NCBI GenBank assembly: GCA_020796225.1 | Contig: CM036775.1 | Coordinates: 8,198,171-8,262,170, forward strand | Source of the DNA: Arion vulgaris | Taxonomy: Eukaryota; Mollusca; Gastropoda; Stylommatophora; Arionidae | DNA length: 64,000 nucleotides | Reading direction: 5' to 3' | Shown here: in pieces, positions 24,801 through 38,582 of the stretch | How positions within the stretch are numbered: the stretch's first letter is position 1 | Layout: each line of letters starts with the position of its first letter | Notes under the pieces: generated by a model | Seen by the model: the letters and a program-made list of their open reading frames with translations, nothing else | What the model was told of the DNA's origin: nothing | Databases searched by the model: none | Program-made: the position numbers and the translations under genes

Positions 24801-27800
24801 TGTAATCACAAAGTACTGTAGTTTTACAAATTACAAAAACAATGACAAAATACAGCAACGTTTCGACCAACAAGGCCTTTATCAAGCAAACGAACAACAA
24901 AAGAATGGACAATATCCACATATCACAACAAGTGTTCTATGAACTTTCAGTAGGGAAGAGACACCAAGGTAGACCACTGAGGTACTTGTAATTTAGGTCC
25001 CTCGATAACGGATCATGGCGTTATCACTTTCGCGATCAGTGATCCCATTGATAATGATGATGATGATGATGAGAAGGATGATGTTGATGATGATGATGTC
25101 TGCCTGTTCATTAACAAGTAGTTATTTTTGTCAAATGTTTTGTTTTTCGACATTTTACAAATGCATAAAAAATCTAAGATACGCTGATGACACAATTCTC
25201 ATGGCTACAAATGAACAAGATCTACAAGACTTGATAGACATACTAGTGAGAGAAAGTGAAAAGAAAGGATTAAGCATGAATATAAAGAAAACAGAGGTTA
25301 TGGTTGTCTCCAAGAAATAAGAAACACCAACATGTAATATCAAAATTAATAACACAACACTGAAACAAGTCAATCAATTCAAGTGTCTGGGAACATTCCT
25401 AACATCAGATGGAAGATGTACAACAGAGATTAGGAGTAGAATAGCTCAAACGAAAGCATCTTTTATGAAAATGAAAAACACACTATACGTGAATTCACTA
25501 CCAATGACACTGCGAAAACGAGTACTCCAGTGCTATACTGAACCAATACTTATGTATGGCAGCGAATCATGGACAATGAACAAACAATCAATACGATCAT
25601 TGGAAGCCACAGAGGTGTGGTTTTACAGAAGAATGTTGAAAATTCCATGGACTGCAAAGAAAACAAATGAGGAGGTTTTAAATCAGGTCTACACACAAAG
25701 AGATAAGTGGGAGGGAAACTTTAGGAAATGGACATGTTACAGTCTGGCAGTGTGCAACACCAAGGCGAAAGACAGAAGATGCTGGAGATTCATTGCAGCC
25801 AACCTTCGATGTGGAGACGGCACCTGATGATGATGATGACACACAAAGAAACCTTATCAAAAGAATAAGAATCCGACAATCAAGGTTCTTCTGGCATATA
25901 ATGTGAAGAGAAGGTTTAGAACATTTGGTGACTACAGGTAAAATTCAGGGAAGGAGAGATCGTGGAAGACAGAGGAGAAGATGTTGGATGGCCTGACATC
26001 ATGGTTCGACAAAATATCGACGTCAGAACTGATTACATGCACCAAGCAAAGAGAGTTGTGGAGAGACATGATCACCTACGCCGGCAGGCAGGGCACTTGA
26101 TTGATTGATTAAAAATCATTCTTAGTCATCCATTTATTTTATATTTTCCGCAGCCATTTTGTCTTCCCAGCATTCTCTTTTCAATTCCGGTTTATATTCT
26201 ATGAAATGACCTTGACTTTAAATTTGATACAATCACAGGCTATACAGAGAGCACGTGCTAGTGGATATCTGGTCATCATCATCCGTGTAGGAGCCGTTTT
26301 AACAGATGATGAGCTAAACTTTATTAGTGGCTGGGATTGGTCTAACATCTTCAGTATCGCCTCCTTCTCCGACCTATTCAGTGTGGATTTTGATAATCGT
26401 GTCTGTGATGGTGAGTCAGGGGGAGAGTCTTTAGGGACTAATTGTGATCATATATTGTTTGTAATGGTGAGTCTGGGGGAGAGTCTTTGGGGACTAATTG
26501 TGATCATATATTGTTTGTAATGGTGAGTCTGGGGGAGAGTCTTTGGGGACTAATTGTGATCTTATATTGTTTGTGATGGTAAGTCGGGTGGGGAGGGGGG
26601 AGTCTTTGGGGACTAAATGTGATCATATATTGTTTGTAATGGTGAGTCTGGGGGAGAGTCTTTAGGGACTAATTGTGATCATATATTGTTTGTGATGGTG
26701 AGTCTGGAGATGACTAAGTCTTTTAAGGGGGACTCTTTGGGACTATTGGGTCATATATTGTTTGAGATGGTGAGTCTGGGGGAGAGTCTTTGAGCTCTAA
26801 TTTTGATAGTCTATAAAAATTATCGAGGGGAGAACTTTTACAGCTTAATTTAGCAATAAGTAAGATTTCAAAGAGAGACCTAATTCCGAATTGGTAAACT
26901 AATATATTACATCGGCCACACACTTAGAATGGATGAGAGAAGACTCCTTACCAATCCCTCATATGGACACCAGAGGAAAAAGAAAACGAGGAAGACCAAG
27001 AGAGACTCTGCGTAGAACCATCACCAGAGAAGGCTCAACGATGGGCCTAGTAAACATTAAAGACTTAAAACAAATAGCAACGAACCGCGAGACATGGAGA
27101 GCTATGACCTCTGCCCTATGCGCCGCCCACAGGCCCAAGAGGAAAGACTAACTAACTAAACTAATATATATATCCAAGTTTTTTTGTTTGTTTTTTAAAC
27201 TAGCGTGAAGCCACTCTCAGTGCGTATGTTCGAGTGTGTGTTCGTGTATGTGTTTGTGTTTGTATGTGTGTGTGTTCGTACATAAAGGCAAGTATACACA
27301 ATATTGGCGTGTAGCATAACATTTTGCTATAAACATGTCTTATTTTGGCAGTGAGACCAGACACCTGCGTCCAAGCTTGTCCAGGGAACACTGTCCGTGG
27401 ACCCAACTGTTCTTGTCTCTGTCCTGATGGCAGTTTAAACCAGCAAACCGGGACTTGTGGTCAGTATAGTTGTGCATCTTCTCTTGATCTTCACTCCAGT
27501 CTCTCGCTCTCTCTTCTTTCACTCTGTAAGAAATAATGTTATGGGATGTATTGATTGACTTACTGATTGATTCAGTGGCGGCTCGTGATCCTTTTTGTTG
27601 GTGGGGCCAGACACAAATTTTCAGAAAAATCATGGCTTTGGGTTAGGTTATATTTTAATTTATTAAATAATAAATACACGTTACATATAATTTTTGGGGG
27701 GCACGGTCCCACTGGCCCTTAATGACGAGCCGCCACTGGATTGATTGATTGATTGACTGATTGTTTGATAGAGCAACCACCATTATTTATCGATATTGGT

Positions 27801-30800
27801 AAAGAATGATATACTTCTTCTTCTTCTCTTCCACCATTTACTTCTTTATAGAAGTGTTGCCGGGGTGAAACGTAGTGATCTTGTGTGTGCTTGTTCTTCT
27901 CTTCCACCATTTACTTCTTTATAGAAGTGTTGCCGGGGTGAAACTTAGTGATCTTGTGTGTGCATGTTCTTCTCTTCCACCATTTACTTCTTTATAGAAG
28001 TGTTGGGGGTGAAACGTAGTGATCTTGTATGTGCTTGTTCTTCTCTTCCACCATTTACTTCTTTATAGAAGTGTTGGGGGTGAAACGTAGTGATCTTGTG
28101 TGTGCTTGTTCTTCTCTTCCAACATTTACTTCTTTATAGAAGTGTTGGGGGTGAAACGTAGTGATCTTAATCCATGATGAATTAGTTTACTACGTGGAAA
28201 GGGAGACAACCAGATTTGCATAACACTTTGTTATCTAAAGACCATTTTCCAGTTGGTGGCACTTGTTGTCTCTTGACTTAAGATGTCATCATCATTAAAT
28301 AGCTTATCCTGAGCAGAACGTTGTCACCCCAACAGTCCTTCGGAATTTCTCTTTCTAATAGGCCAGATGCCCCGCCTCTAGGGCGGTCATTCTCCAACTA
28401 TCAGTTACATCTTGAATTCATCTTCTTCGCGGTCTTCCCTTCCTCTTCTCCTCTTTGCTGGTATGCTTCCTTCCATGCTTCCTTCCATGCTTCCTTGCAT
28501 GCCTCCTTCCATGCCTCCTTCCATGCCTCCTTGCATGCCTCCTTCCATGCCTCCTTCCATGCTTCCTTCCATGCTTCCTTCCATGCTTCCTTCCATGCTT
28601 CCTTCCATGCCTCCTTCCATGCTTCCTTCCATGCTTCCTTCCATGCTTCCTTCCATGCTTCCTTCCATGCTTCCTTCCATGCTTCCTTCCATGCTTCCTT
28701 CCATGCCTCCTTCCATGCTTCCTTCCATGCCTCCTTCCATGCTTCCTTCCATGCTTCCTTCCATGCTTCCTTCCATGCTTCCTTCCATGCTTCCTTCCAT
28801 GCTTCCTTCCATGCTTCCTTCCATGCTTCCTTCCATGCCTCTTCCATGCTTCCTTCCATGCTTCCTTCCATGCTTCCTTCATGCTTCCTTCCATGCTTCC
28901 TTCATGCTCCTTCCATGCCTTCCTTCCATGCTCTTCCATCCCTTCCTTCCATGCCTTCCTTCCATGCCTCCTTCCATGCCTCCTTCCATGCTTCCTTCCA
29001 TGCTTCCTTCCATGCTTCCTTCCATGCTTCCTTCCATGCTTCCTTCCATCCCTTTCCTTCCATGCTCTTCTCTTCCATGCCTCCTTCCATGCCTCCTTCC
29101 ATTCCTCCTTCCATGCCTCCTTCCATGCCTCCTTCCATGCTTCCTTCCATGCTTCCTTCCATGCCTCCTTCCATGCCTCCTTCCATGCCTCCTTCCATGC
29201 TTCCTTCCATGCCTCCTTCCATGCTTCCTTCCATGCTTCCTTCCATGCCTCCTTCCATGCCTCCTTCCATGCCTCCTTCCATGCCTCCTTCCATGCTTCC
29301 TTCCATGCCTCCTTACATGCTTCTTCCATGCTTCCTTCCATGCTTCCTTCCATGCTTCCTTCCATGCTTCCTTCCATGCCTCCTTCCATGCCTCCTTCCA
29401 TGCCTCCTTCCATGCTTCCTTCCATGCCTCCTTCCATGCTTCCTTCCATGCCTCCTTCCATGCCTCCTTCCATGCCTCCATCATGCTTCCTTCCATGCTT
29501 CCTTCCATGCTTCCTTCCATGCCTCCTTCATGCTTCTTCGATGCCTCCTTTCATGCCTCATTCCATGCCTCCTTCCATGCCTCCTTCCATGCCTCCTTCC
29601 ATGCTTCCTTCCATGCCTCCTTCCATGCTTCCTTCCATGCTTCCTTCCATGCCTCCTTCCATGCCTCCTTCCATGCCTCCTTCCATGCCTCCTTCCATGC
29701 TTCCTTCCATGCCTCCTTCATGCTTTCTCCATGCCTTCCATGCTTCCTTCCATGCTTCCTTCCATGCTTCCTTCCATGCCTCCTTCCATGCCTCCTTCCA
29801 TGCCTCCTTCCATGCTTCCTTCCATGCCTCCTTCCATGCTTCCTTCCATGCCTCCTTCCATGCCTCCTTCCATGCCTCCTTACATGCTTCCTTCCATGCT
29901 TCCTTCCATGCTTCCTTCCATGCCTCCTTACATGCTTTCTTCGATGCCTCCTTCCATGCCTCGTTTCATGCCTCCTTCCATGCTTCCTTCCATGCCTCCT
30001 TCCATGCTTCCTTCCATGCTTCCTTCCATGCCTCCTTCCATGCCTCCTTCCATGCCTCCTTCCATGCCTCCTTACATGCCTCCTTCCATGCCTCCTTCCA
30101 TGCCTCCTTCCATGCCTCCTTCCATGCTTCCTTCCATGATGATCTTCTCCAGCTCTTCATATCTCTTGATATGTCCAAAAATCTTTAATTTTCTTTTATT
30201 TAAATTTAATTTAAATTTTGCTGATCATCATCATCATATAGCTTGTCCTGAGCAGAACTTTGCCACCCCAACAGTCCTCCGGAATTTCTCTCTATCATAG
30301 GCCAGATTGCCTCTGCAGCCGTCATGTTCAAACCATCAGTTACATCCTGAATCCATCTTCTCCGTGGTCTTCCTCTTCTTCTCTTTGTCGGTATGCCTCC
30401 TTCCATGATGGTCTTCTCCAGCCCTTCATGTCTTTTTATATGTTCAAAATATCTCAATTGTCTCTTTCTTATTTGTAGCATCAGCCAGTTTTCTTTGATT
30501 TTGAGTTCTTTCTGGATAGATCTATTTGTTCTTTTCTCTGTCCATGATATACGAAGGACTCTTCTGTAACAATTATATTCAAAAGCACATATATGTGTTT
30601 CCACTGCTTTATTAAATGTCCATGCTTCACACCCATACGTTGTCACTGGGAATATGCATGCTCTTAGTATTCTGATCTTTGTTTTCTTATCACTTCCGTT
30701 TCATACTGTTTTGAGTTGTTTAATTTTTGTAAAGCCATGTTTGTTCTTCTTTTAATTTCCTACATCCCATTTCCATTTGTTGTTAGCAGTGAACCAAGAT

Positions 30801-33800
30801 ATTCAAAACTGTTCACATTTTCTACTTTCTCTCCATTGATAAAAATATCATTTGTCATGTTCGTTTTATCTGTTGTCATTATTTTTGTTGTTGTCACATT
30901 GAGATATAGATTTTGTTTTTCACTTTTATATTTCACTTCTCCTAATAATTTCTCAATCCCTTTTTGTGATGTTGAAAGTAACACTGTATCATCAGCGTAT
31001 CTTAGTTCAGGTATTTCTCTTCCTCTGATTATAAAAGGATCGTATTGTTCTTGTCCGCTATCTTCTGTAACATTCCTCATGTTTTCTGCATATATGTTAA
31101 ACAGACAAGGCGACAGAATGCAGCCTTGTCTGACTCCTGCCTATGTCAAACCAGTCTGATGTATCATCGCATGTTCTTACAGCTGCCATTTGATGACTAT
31201 AAAGTTCTCTTATGATCTGTATCAAATGTAATGAGAATCCCATTTCTTCCATAATCTTCCACAATTCCTGATGCTCTACACAATCAAATGCCTTTGAGTA
31301 GTCAATAAAGCATGAGTATAGATCTACATTATACTCTCTAGATTTTTCTATGACTGTTTTCGTGTTAAATATATGGTCACGTGTACCTCTGTTCCGTCTA
31401 AACCCAGCTTGTGTTGATATTTTCTTCCATTTTCCTATACAATCTTTCCATAACAATTTTTAATAAGATTTTACTTGCGTGGCTTATCAATGTCACTGCT
31501 CTATAATTGGTACATAATTTGGTGTCTCCCCTTTTAGGTATTGGGATAAATATTGATCTTTTCCATTCCTTTGGCCATATTCCTGTTTCCCATACCTTTT
31601 TGCATATTGCATGATATATTTTCATGCTTTGCTCTCCTCCTGCTTTGATAAATTCTGCTGAAATATTATCACATCCTGGTGATTTTCCCATCTTCAAGCT
31701 TTTATTGCCCATTCAACTTCCTCTAGCGTTGGTTCTGGTTCTTTCTCTGTGATTATTTCAGTGTTTGCTCTATTGTCCTTTTCACCTCTGTTCATATACA
31801 TTTTGCTGCATAAATTATGACCTTAAAAGACGCGTATACCAACATCAAATTGGTGGAGTTGGACGCTGGATGTTGCTGGATTTGTTGAGGCTGGGATCAT
31901 ATCACATACAGACATGTCCTAAGTGTTTTGATGATAGTCCTCTTATAACTAATAACTGAATTTTTGCTAACTTAATTTGTGTCAATATTTCTATCTTGCT
32001 TCATAATTCTGACAATTATGTTTGTATATGTATTTGTCAGAGAGATCAGGCACTTGTATACAGCCTTGTCCAGCCAACTCTGTCCGTGGTTCCAACTGTT
32101 CTTGTCTATGTTCTGATGGCAGTTTTAACCAGCAAACATGGACATGTGGTCAGTATAGTTGTCCATCTTCTATTTATCTTCACTCAAACATCTCTCTCTT
32201 CTCTCTCCCTTCTCTCTCTCTCTCTCTTCTCTCTCTCTTTCTCTCTCTGTGTGTGAGAAATACTGTTAAGAAATGTATTGATTGATTGATGATTGGTTGG
32301 TTGGTTGGTTGGTTGGTTGATTGATTGATTGATTGATTGATTGATAGGGCATCCACTATTAGGTTTCGATAATGGTACAGCCCGAAAAGAACGGCATATC
32401 AAATATGCAAAGAGATTGATTAATCAACATGGAACTGACGTGTTGAGTCGTTTGGCGCTGCTGGATTTGTTGGGACGGAGTTCTGTGCACATATGAACAT
32501 GTTCGGAGTGCAATGCTGTGCACATATGAACATGTTCAAAGTGCTATGATGATAGTCCTTATATAAATGATAACTGATAACTGATTAATGATAACTGATA
32601 ACAACCACCATTGAGCATCGAAGAATAATCCTGTATAATTCAATCTCTTTCGTACATGTTATGATCTCAGCACCAGTGCTTGAACTCCGTAGCACTGACG
32701 TTGTGCACGGACAGTTATTAAACAATGCTATGGTAATTATTTTAAGTGATTTTTGCCTAGGCAAAGACTTTGCAGCCTTCTCATATCCTGTTGAAACTGT
32801 CTAGAACTCGTTTAATGTTTAAAGTGAACACGGGACCAACTTTTTATCGTCCATCTTCGATAGGACTAGGACCATCGATCTCAACTCCACTGAGATCAAG
32901 GATCTTTGGAAAAGTATCTCGAAAGTTCTATCTGGAGGACGAACCGAGTTCCTTTGGAAAGGTAATAGCTAGCACCGATTATCTTTGAGCAAGTAATACA
33001 CATGGATCCCAGTCGCTGACCAGATTGAGAGAGATGGATGTCACTATTGGTACAGCCCGAAAAGAACGATATACTCTTATTTCTTCTTCTTTTCTCAAAT
33101 CCTGTTTGCCTCACAGCGTCAGGTCAAGAAAAGATTTCTAAAACGGGCCATTGTATGCTTTATGTAAATAGTCTCTTTCGTTGCCTCTGTTATCTCTGAG
33201 GTTCACCTTTTGCGTGGCCGGCCTTTTTCTTTGTACCCATTGTATCGGAACAGCATTGTTCTTTGAGGTACACTCAGTTTCAGTTTCAGTTTGGAATATC
33301 TTCATTGCACTCCGGACATGTCCATAGGTGCTCCGATCTCCTTCGCAATATCTCCATCAGCGTCCAGCGACTGACCGTACCAGTTCTATTTTGATTGATG
33401 AGCCTACTCGTATACCTGTTGTACCGTTCTTTTCTTGCCACACCAGTCTTCAAACCCAGTTCTCACAATCTAGTAGTTGACGTGGATTGGTTTAGATGAA
33501 GGTCTTCTCTGCGGCCTTCTTAAGGTCAGTGTTCTTGAGGTACACTGTCTGTTGGTAATCTGCTTACGTGGCCGAACCATTTAATTTGTTGTTTCTTGAT
33601 GAAGTCTAGTACTGATGTTGTACCCACTTTTTCCTGATGTCTTCATTTCTCAATCGGTCTCTTCTTGTTACACCCAGCATTCTGCGTAGAGACTTCATCT
33701 CTGTTGTGACTAGTTTTCTTCTATCTTTAACAATATACTAAATATGCGAAAAGATTTAGTAATCAACATCATGTGCATCCATATATTTGTTCCCAGGACA

Positions 33801-36800
33801 GGACAAAAGGACGTTTATAAATTTCATATGGTAATTAAAAGGAGAACACTAGACTCACATAAAACTGTGTTCATCATCATCATCAAGTAGCTTGTCCCTT
33901 CCGAAACTTGGCTCCCATAACAGTAGTCCTGAAAAACTCTATTCTATGCAAGGTGACCGGCATCAGCAGCTGCCATTCTCAGATCATCAATGGCATCCTG
34001 CATCCATCATCTTCTAGGTCTTCCTCTTATTCTTCTTCCAGACACTATTCCCTCCTTCAAAATTATTTTCTCTAGGCACTCATATCGTTTAATGTGGCCG
34101 AAATATTTAATTTTCCTTGATATTTAGTTTAGTCGTCGGATCACCATCACTGCACGTCGAACAAATTAGTTCATAAGTGCTCCGATCTCTCCTCAGTATG
34201 TCCATCAGCGTGTGGCGACTAACGACACCGGTTCTTTGTTGGTTTACAATTCGTCTTTGTCTGCCAGCATAGCGTTCTTGTCGAGCTACACCACATTTAA
34301 CTTTGAGTTCTTGCAGTCTGGTTAGTGTTGTGGATTCACCGCTATTACGTGAATCATGTACACGCCTCTCTCCCTTAAGGAATTTATAATATCAGCCTGG
34401 TCCATTGCTCGTCCGCTTTGGACAGCAGCCATACCTGCAAGCCTATCCGCACGTTCATTCCCCTTACACCTGCATGTCCTGGCACAAAAATAAAACTGAT
34501 CTTTGTCAGCTTAGACCTCCCCAGCGATTCTATCCAATGTCTCCTAACCCATCCTGTTTCAATCTTCCTGAGCATACTCATTGAGTCACTGAGAAAACAT
34601 GCATGGATAAAAGTCTGTGATTCTAGCCAAATCATCGCTTTGGTAACCGCCATGATTTCCATAGTGAGACTGCTCGTAGTACGCAAATAACACACACTGA
34701 GGAAAATTCCAGCACAGATGCACGAAACTCCGTAGCACCGGCGAAGATCCTCAATGAATGGACTTGATATTATGCTCTTTAATAGAGAACTTACTTTAAT
34801 ATCAAGCTTACTTTAATAACAGATTATTTTCCAGGGGTGGCACTTGTCCACTCTAGCCTTAAGGTATAGACGAGCAGAATCAACACCGCACTGGGAGGGC
34901 GCTGGACACTGCTGGATTTGCTGAGGCGGGGATACGAGCAGATACGGACATGTCCTGAGTAGTATGATGGGATAGTCCTCTCATAAAAAACAAATGAATT
35001 TTTACTATCTTTATATGTTTCAATATTTCTAATTATTATCTAATTTTGTTACAAATATATTTTTTATTTTATTTGTCAGAGAGATCAGGCACTTGTAATC
35101 AGCCATGTCCAGCCAACTCTGTCCGTGGTTCCAACTGTTCTTGTCTCTGTTCTGATGGCAGTTTTAACCAGCAAACATGGACATGTGGTCAGTATAGTTG
35201 TCCATCTTCTATTTATCTTCACTCAAGCATCTCTCTCTCTCTATCTCTCTCTCTCTCTCTCTCTCTCCCTCTCTCTCTCTTCTTTCACTCTGTGGGAAAT
35301 AATGTTAAGAAATGTATGAATTGGTTGATTGATTGATTGTAATTGGTTGATTGATTGATTGATGATTAATTGATTGATTGATTGACTGATTGTTTAGAGA
35401 TGAATTATATGATAGGTGCCGTTATTGGTGCATCTCGAAAAGAACGATATATCAAATATGTGAAAGATTGAATAATCAACATCGGACAGTCTTGTTGGAC
35501 CGTTGAACGCTGCTGGATTTGTTGTGGCGCAGATCAGCGCACTTATGGACATGTCCAAAGCACTATGATGATAGTCCTCTGATAACTGATAACTGATAAT
35601 ATCCACCATTGCATATCGGACAATAATTATATGTGCTTTCATATCTTTCTTTCAAAGGAAGATATCAACACAGCGCATGATATCCGTAGCACCGGTGTTA
35701 TTCACCGATACTGTTTGGCCAATATTATGGTTATTTGTTCATGAATTGTTACCCGGCAGAGTCTTTGCAGCCTATTCTTTTCGATATTTAACTGTCTAGA
35801 ACTAAAATTGAACACAGGATCAACGTTTTATCGTCCATCTCCGATAGGACTAGGAACACTGATCTCACCAACTATGAACATGCCCTGAGTGTTATGATGA
35901 TAATCCTCTTATAACTAACAACTAAATTGTTGCTAACTTCATTTGTGTCTATAGTTACAACTGACATACAATTTTGTGACAAATATTTTTTCTCATTTTT
36001 ATTTGTCAGAGAGATCACTCACTTGCTTACCATGTCCAGCCAACTCTGTCCGTGGTTCCAACTGTTCTTGTCTCTGTTCTGATGGGAGATACTTTAATCA
36101 ACAAACATGGACATGTGGTCAGTATAATTGTTTAACTATTCTTTGTTCTATAATATCTATCTCTCTCTTCCTTTTCTTTTTCGTTTTGTTCCCAATGGAG
36201 CATAAAACGCAACCTAACGTATCGTTAAAAATGTATATTAATTTAACTTTCATTTCATCTTTACTTTTAGTAAATAATTATTTCTAACGCTTTGATTGCT
36301 CTCAGTTTTTTTATATAATCTAACAATAGGTGTTGTTTTGACTTTTCTCTCTCTCTCCGATCCCTCTTAACTGATGTACCAGATTTCCTCATAAATTCTG
36401 ATGTTATCTTTAGGGACTCTTCCTCCGTGACTGACTGTTCTTCTAATTTATTCATCTCATGTATGGTCTCTTCTTATTTTATTTACCGCTTTCCTCAAGC
36501 ATCTCATTTTACAGGTTGTAACTTCTCTATCATCGAAACTAAATAAAAAGTAGATTTACAATCATAAGCTGATGCGACAGACAAGGACAGACTATAATCT
36601 TCCGACTCGACTAGGGCATAACAGACTGAACAAACAACTACACCGGTTACGATTGTATTCTTCCCCTCTGTGTCTCTGTGATACCTCTGATAAAATCACA
36701 GAACATGTCCTGCAAGACTGTCCCTGATGTCCTCCTAGAAAGGGATGTTGGCCCTACAACACAACACTACATCAAAACTACCTGGCACCAGAGATGAGCT

Positions 36801-38461
36801 CCAGACAACAGTCGACTTTATGATAAGACTACAAGACTGTCCCCTGTATGGTCTCCTTAAACCTTTAGCTGCTAAAGTCGTATATATACGTTTCGCCCAT
36901 TCACTTCTAAAGACACATTAACACGTCTGTTATTATCTCTCCTCTGTGGGCTAAAGACGTGTTAACACGTTATACATTGCTACTGTCACTGCTATAGGCG
37001 TACATTCGCTTTTGTGACCTAGAAACAAAGAGTAGCTATTTTTAGCTCAGCCCTCGAAAAGTATGTAGCAGCGAAAGGGCTAGAAAGAAATGCTGACTCT
37101 ACAACACAACACTACATTCAAAACTACACGTCACTAGATATGAGCTCCAGACAACAGTCGACTTCACCATAAGACTGCAAGACTGTCCACTGTATGTCCT
37201 CCCTAGAAAGAAATGCTGACTCTACAACACAACACTACATTCAAAACTACACGTCACTAGATATAAGCTCCAGACAACAGTCGACTTCACCATAAGACTG
37301 CAAGACTGTCCACTGTATGTCCTCCCTAGTAAGAAATGCTGACTCTACAACACAACACTACATTCAAAACTACATGTCACTAGATATGAGCTCCAGACAA
37401 CAGTCGACTTCACCATAAGACTGCAAGACTGTCCACTGTATGGTCTCCTAGAAGAATGCTTACCCTACAACACAACACTACATTCAAAACTACATGTTGC
37501 CAGAGATGAGTTCCAGACAACAGTCGACTTCACCATAAGACTGCGTCTCACGGTATAAACACTTCAAAACTACATGACGCCAGAGATGAGCTCCAGACAA
37601 CAGTCAACTTCATCATAAGAACGCGTCTAACGGTATAATCATCAAAACTACATGGCACTAGAGATGAGCTCCAGACAACAGTCAACTTCATCATAAGAAC
37701 GCGTCTACGGTATAAACATCAAAACTACATGTGCCAGAGATGAGCTCCAGACAACAGTCGACTTCATCATAAGAACGCGTCTCACGGTATAAACATCAAA
37801 ACTACATGTTGCCAGAGATGAGCTCCAGACAACAGTCGACTTCATCATAAGAACGCGTCTCACGGTATAAACATCAAAACTACATGTTGCCAGAGATGAG
37901 CTCCAGACAACAGTCGACTTCATCATAAGAACTCGTCTCACGGTATAAACATCAAAATAGCGATCGCAGCAGAAGAAGAAGAAGATGATGTCTCTAACCA
38001 AATGTTGTATATATATATTTCAGTTTGTCCACAAGAATGTCCTACAAATGCAAGACGAGATGGTGCTTGTGGTTGTCAATGTCTAGATTTTAACCAAATT
38101 TATAATCCTGTCACCAATCAATGTGGTAAGTTAGATCATCTGTTGCGTGTTGTTGTTGCTGGTGGTGGTGATGTTGTTTCTGTAGTTGTTGACGCTGCTG
38201 TTGTTTTATTTTAACAGTTCTAATTTTTGTTATTTTAAAATTAATTTTGGTAACAATATTTGCAACTTTTATCCAATTTTGTGACAAAATAATTTTCATT
38301 TTTTTTACAGTGAGATCAGACACTTGCATACAAGCTTGTCCAGCGAACTATGTCCGTGGTCCCAACTGTTCTTGTATCTGTCCTGAGGGCAATTTCAACC
38401 AGCAAACTTGGACTTGTGGTCAGTATAGTTGTGTATCTTTTCTTGATCTTCACTCAAGTTG

Positions 38462-38492
<31 letters not shown>

Positions 38493-38529
38493 TTCACTTT
38501 GTGAGAAATAATGTTAAGTAATGTATTGC

Positions 38530-38582
<53 letters not shown>

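Noticed and set aside
27200..27406. Minus-strand frame with HTHTHIQTQT-type repeats
   Set aside because: It comes from a GT/TG-rich stretch in intron 9 and overlaps exon 10 on the opposite strand.
28321..30300. Open frames of 575-659 codons on plus and up to 351 on minus
   Set aside because: They come only from the 12-bp array, whose length keeps every frame open. The products are four-residue repeats, and the flanks are LINE sequence.
30206..31712. Functional reverse transcriptase
   Set aside because: The frame changes several times and the endonuclease part is missing, so it is a 5'-truncated pseudogene despite the YADD box.
38111..38329. Minus-strand frame over exon 14 and its intron
   Set aside because: It is antisense to a supported exon and made mostly of low-complexity Q/H runs.
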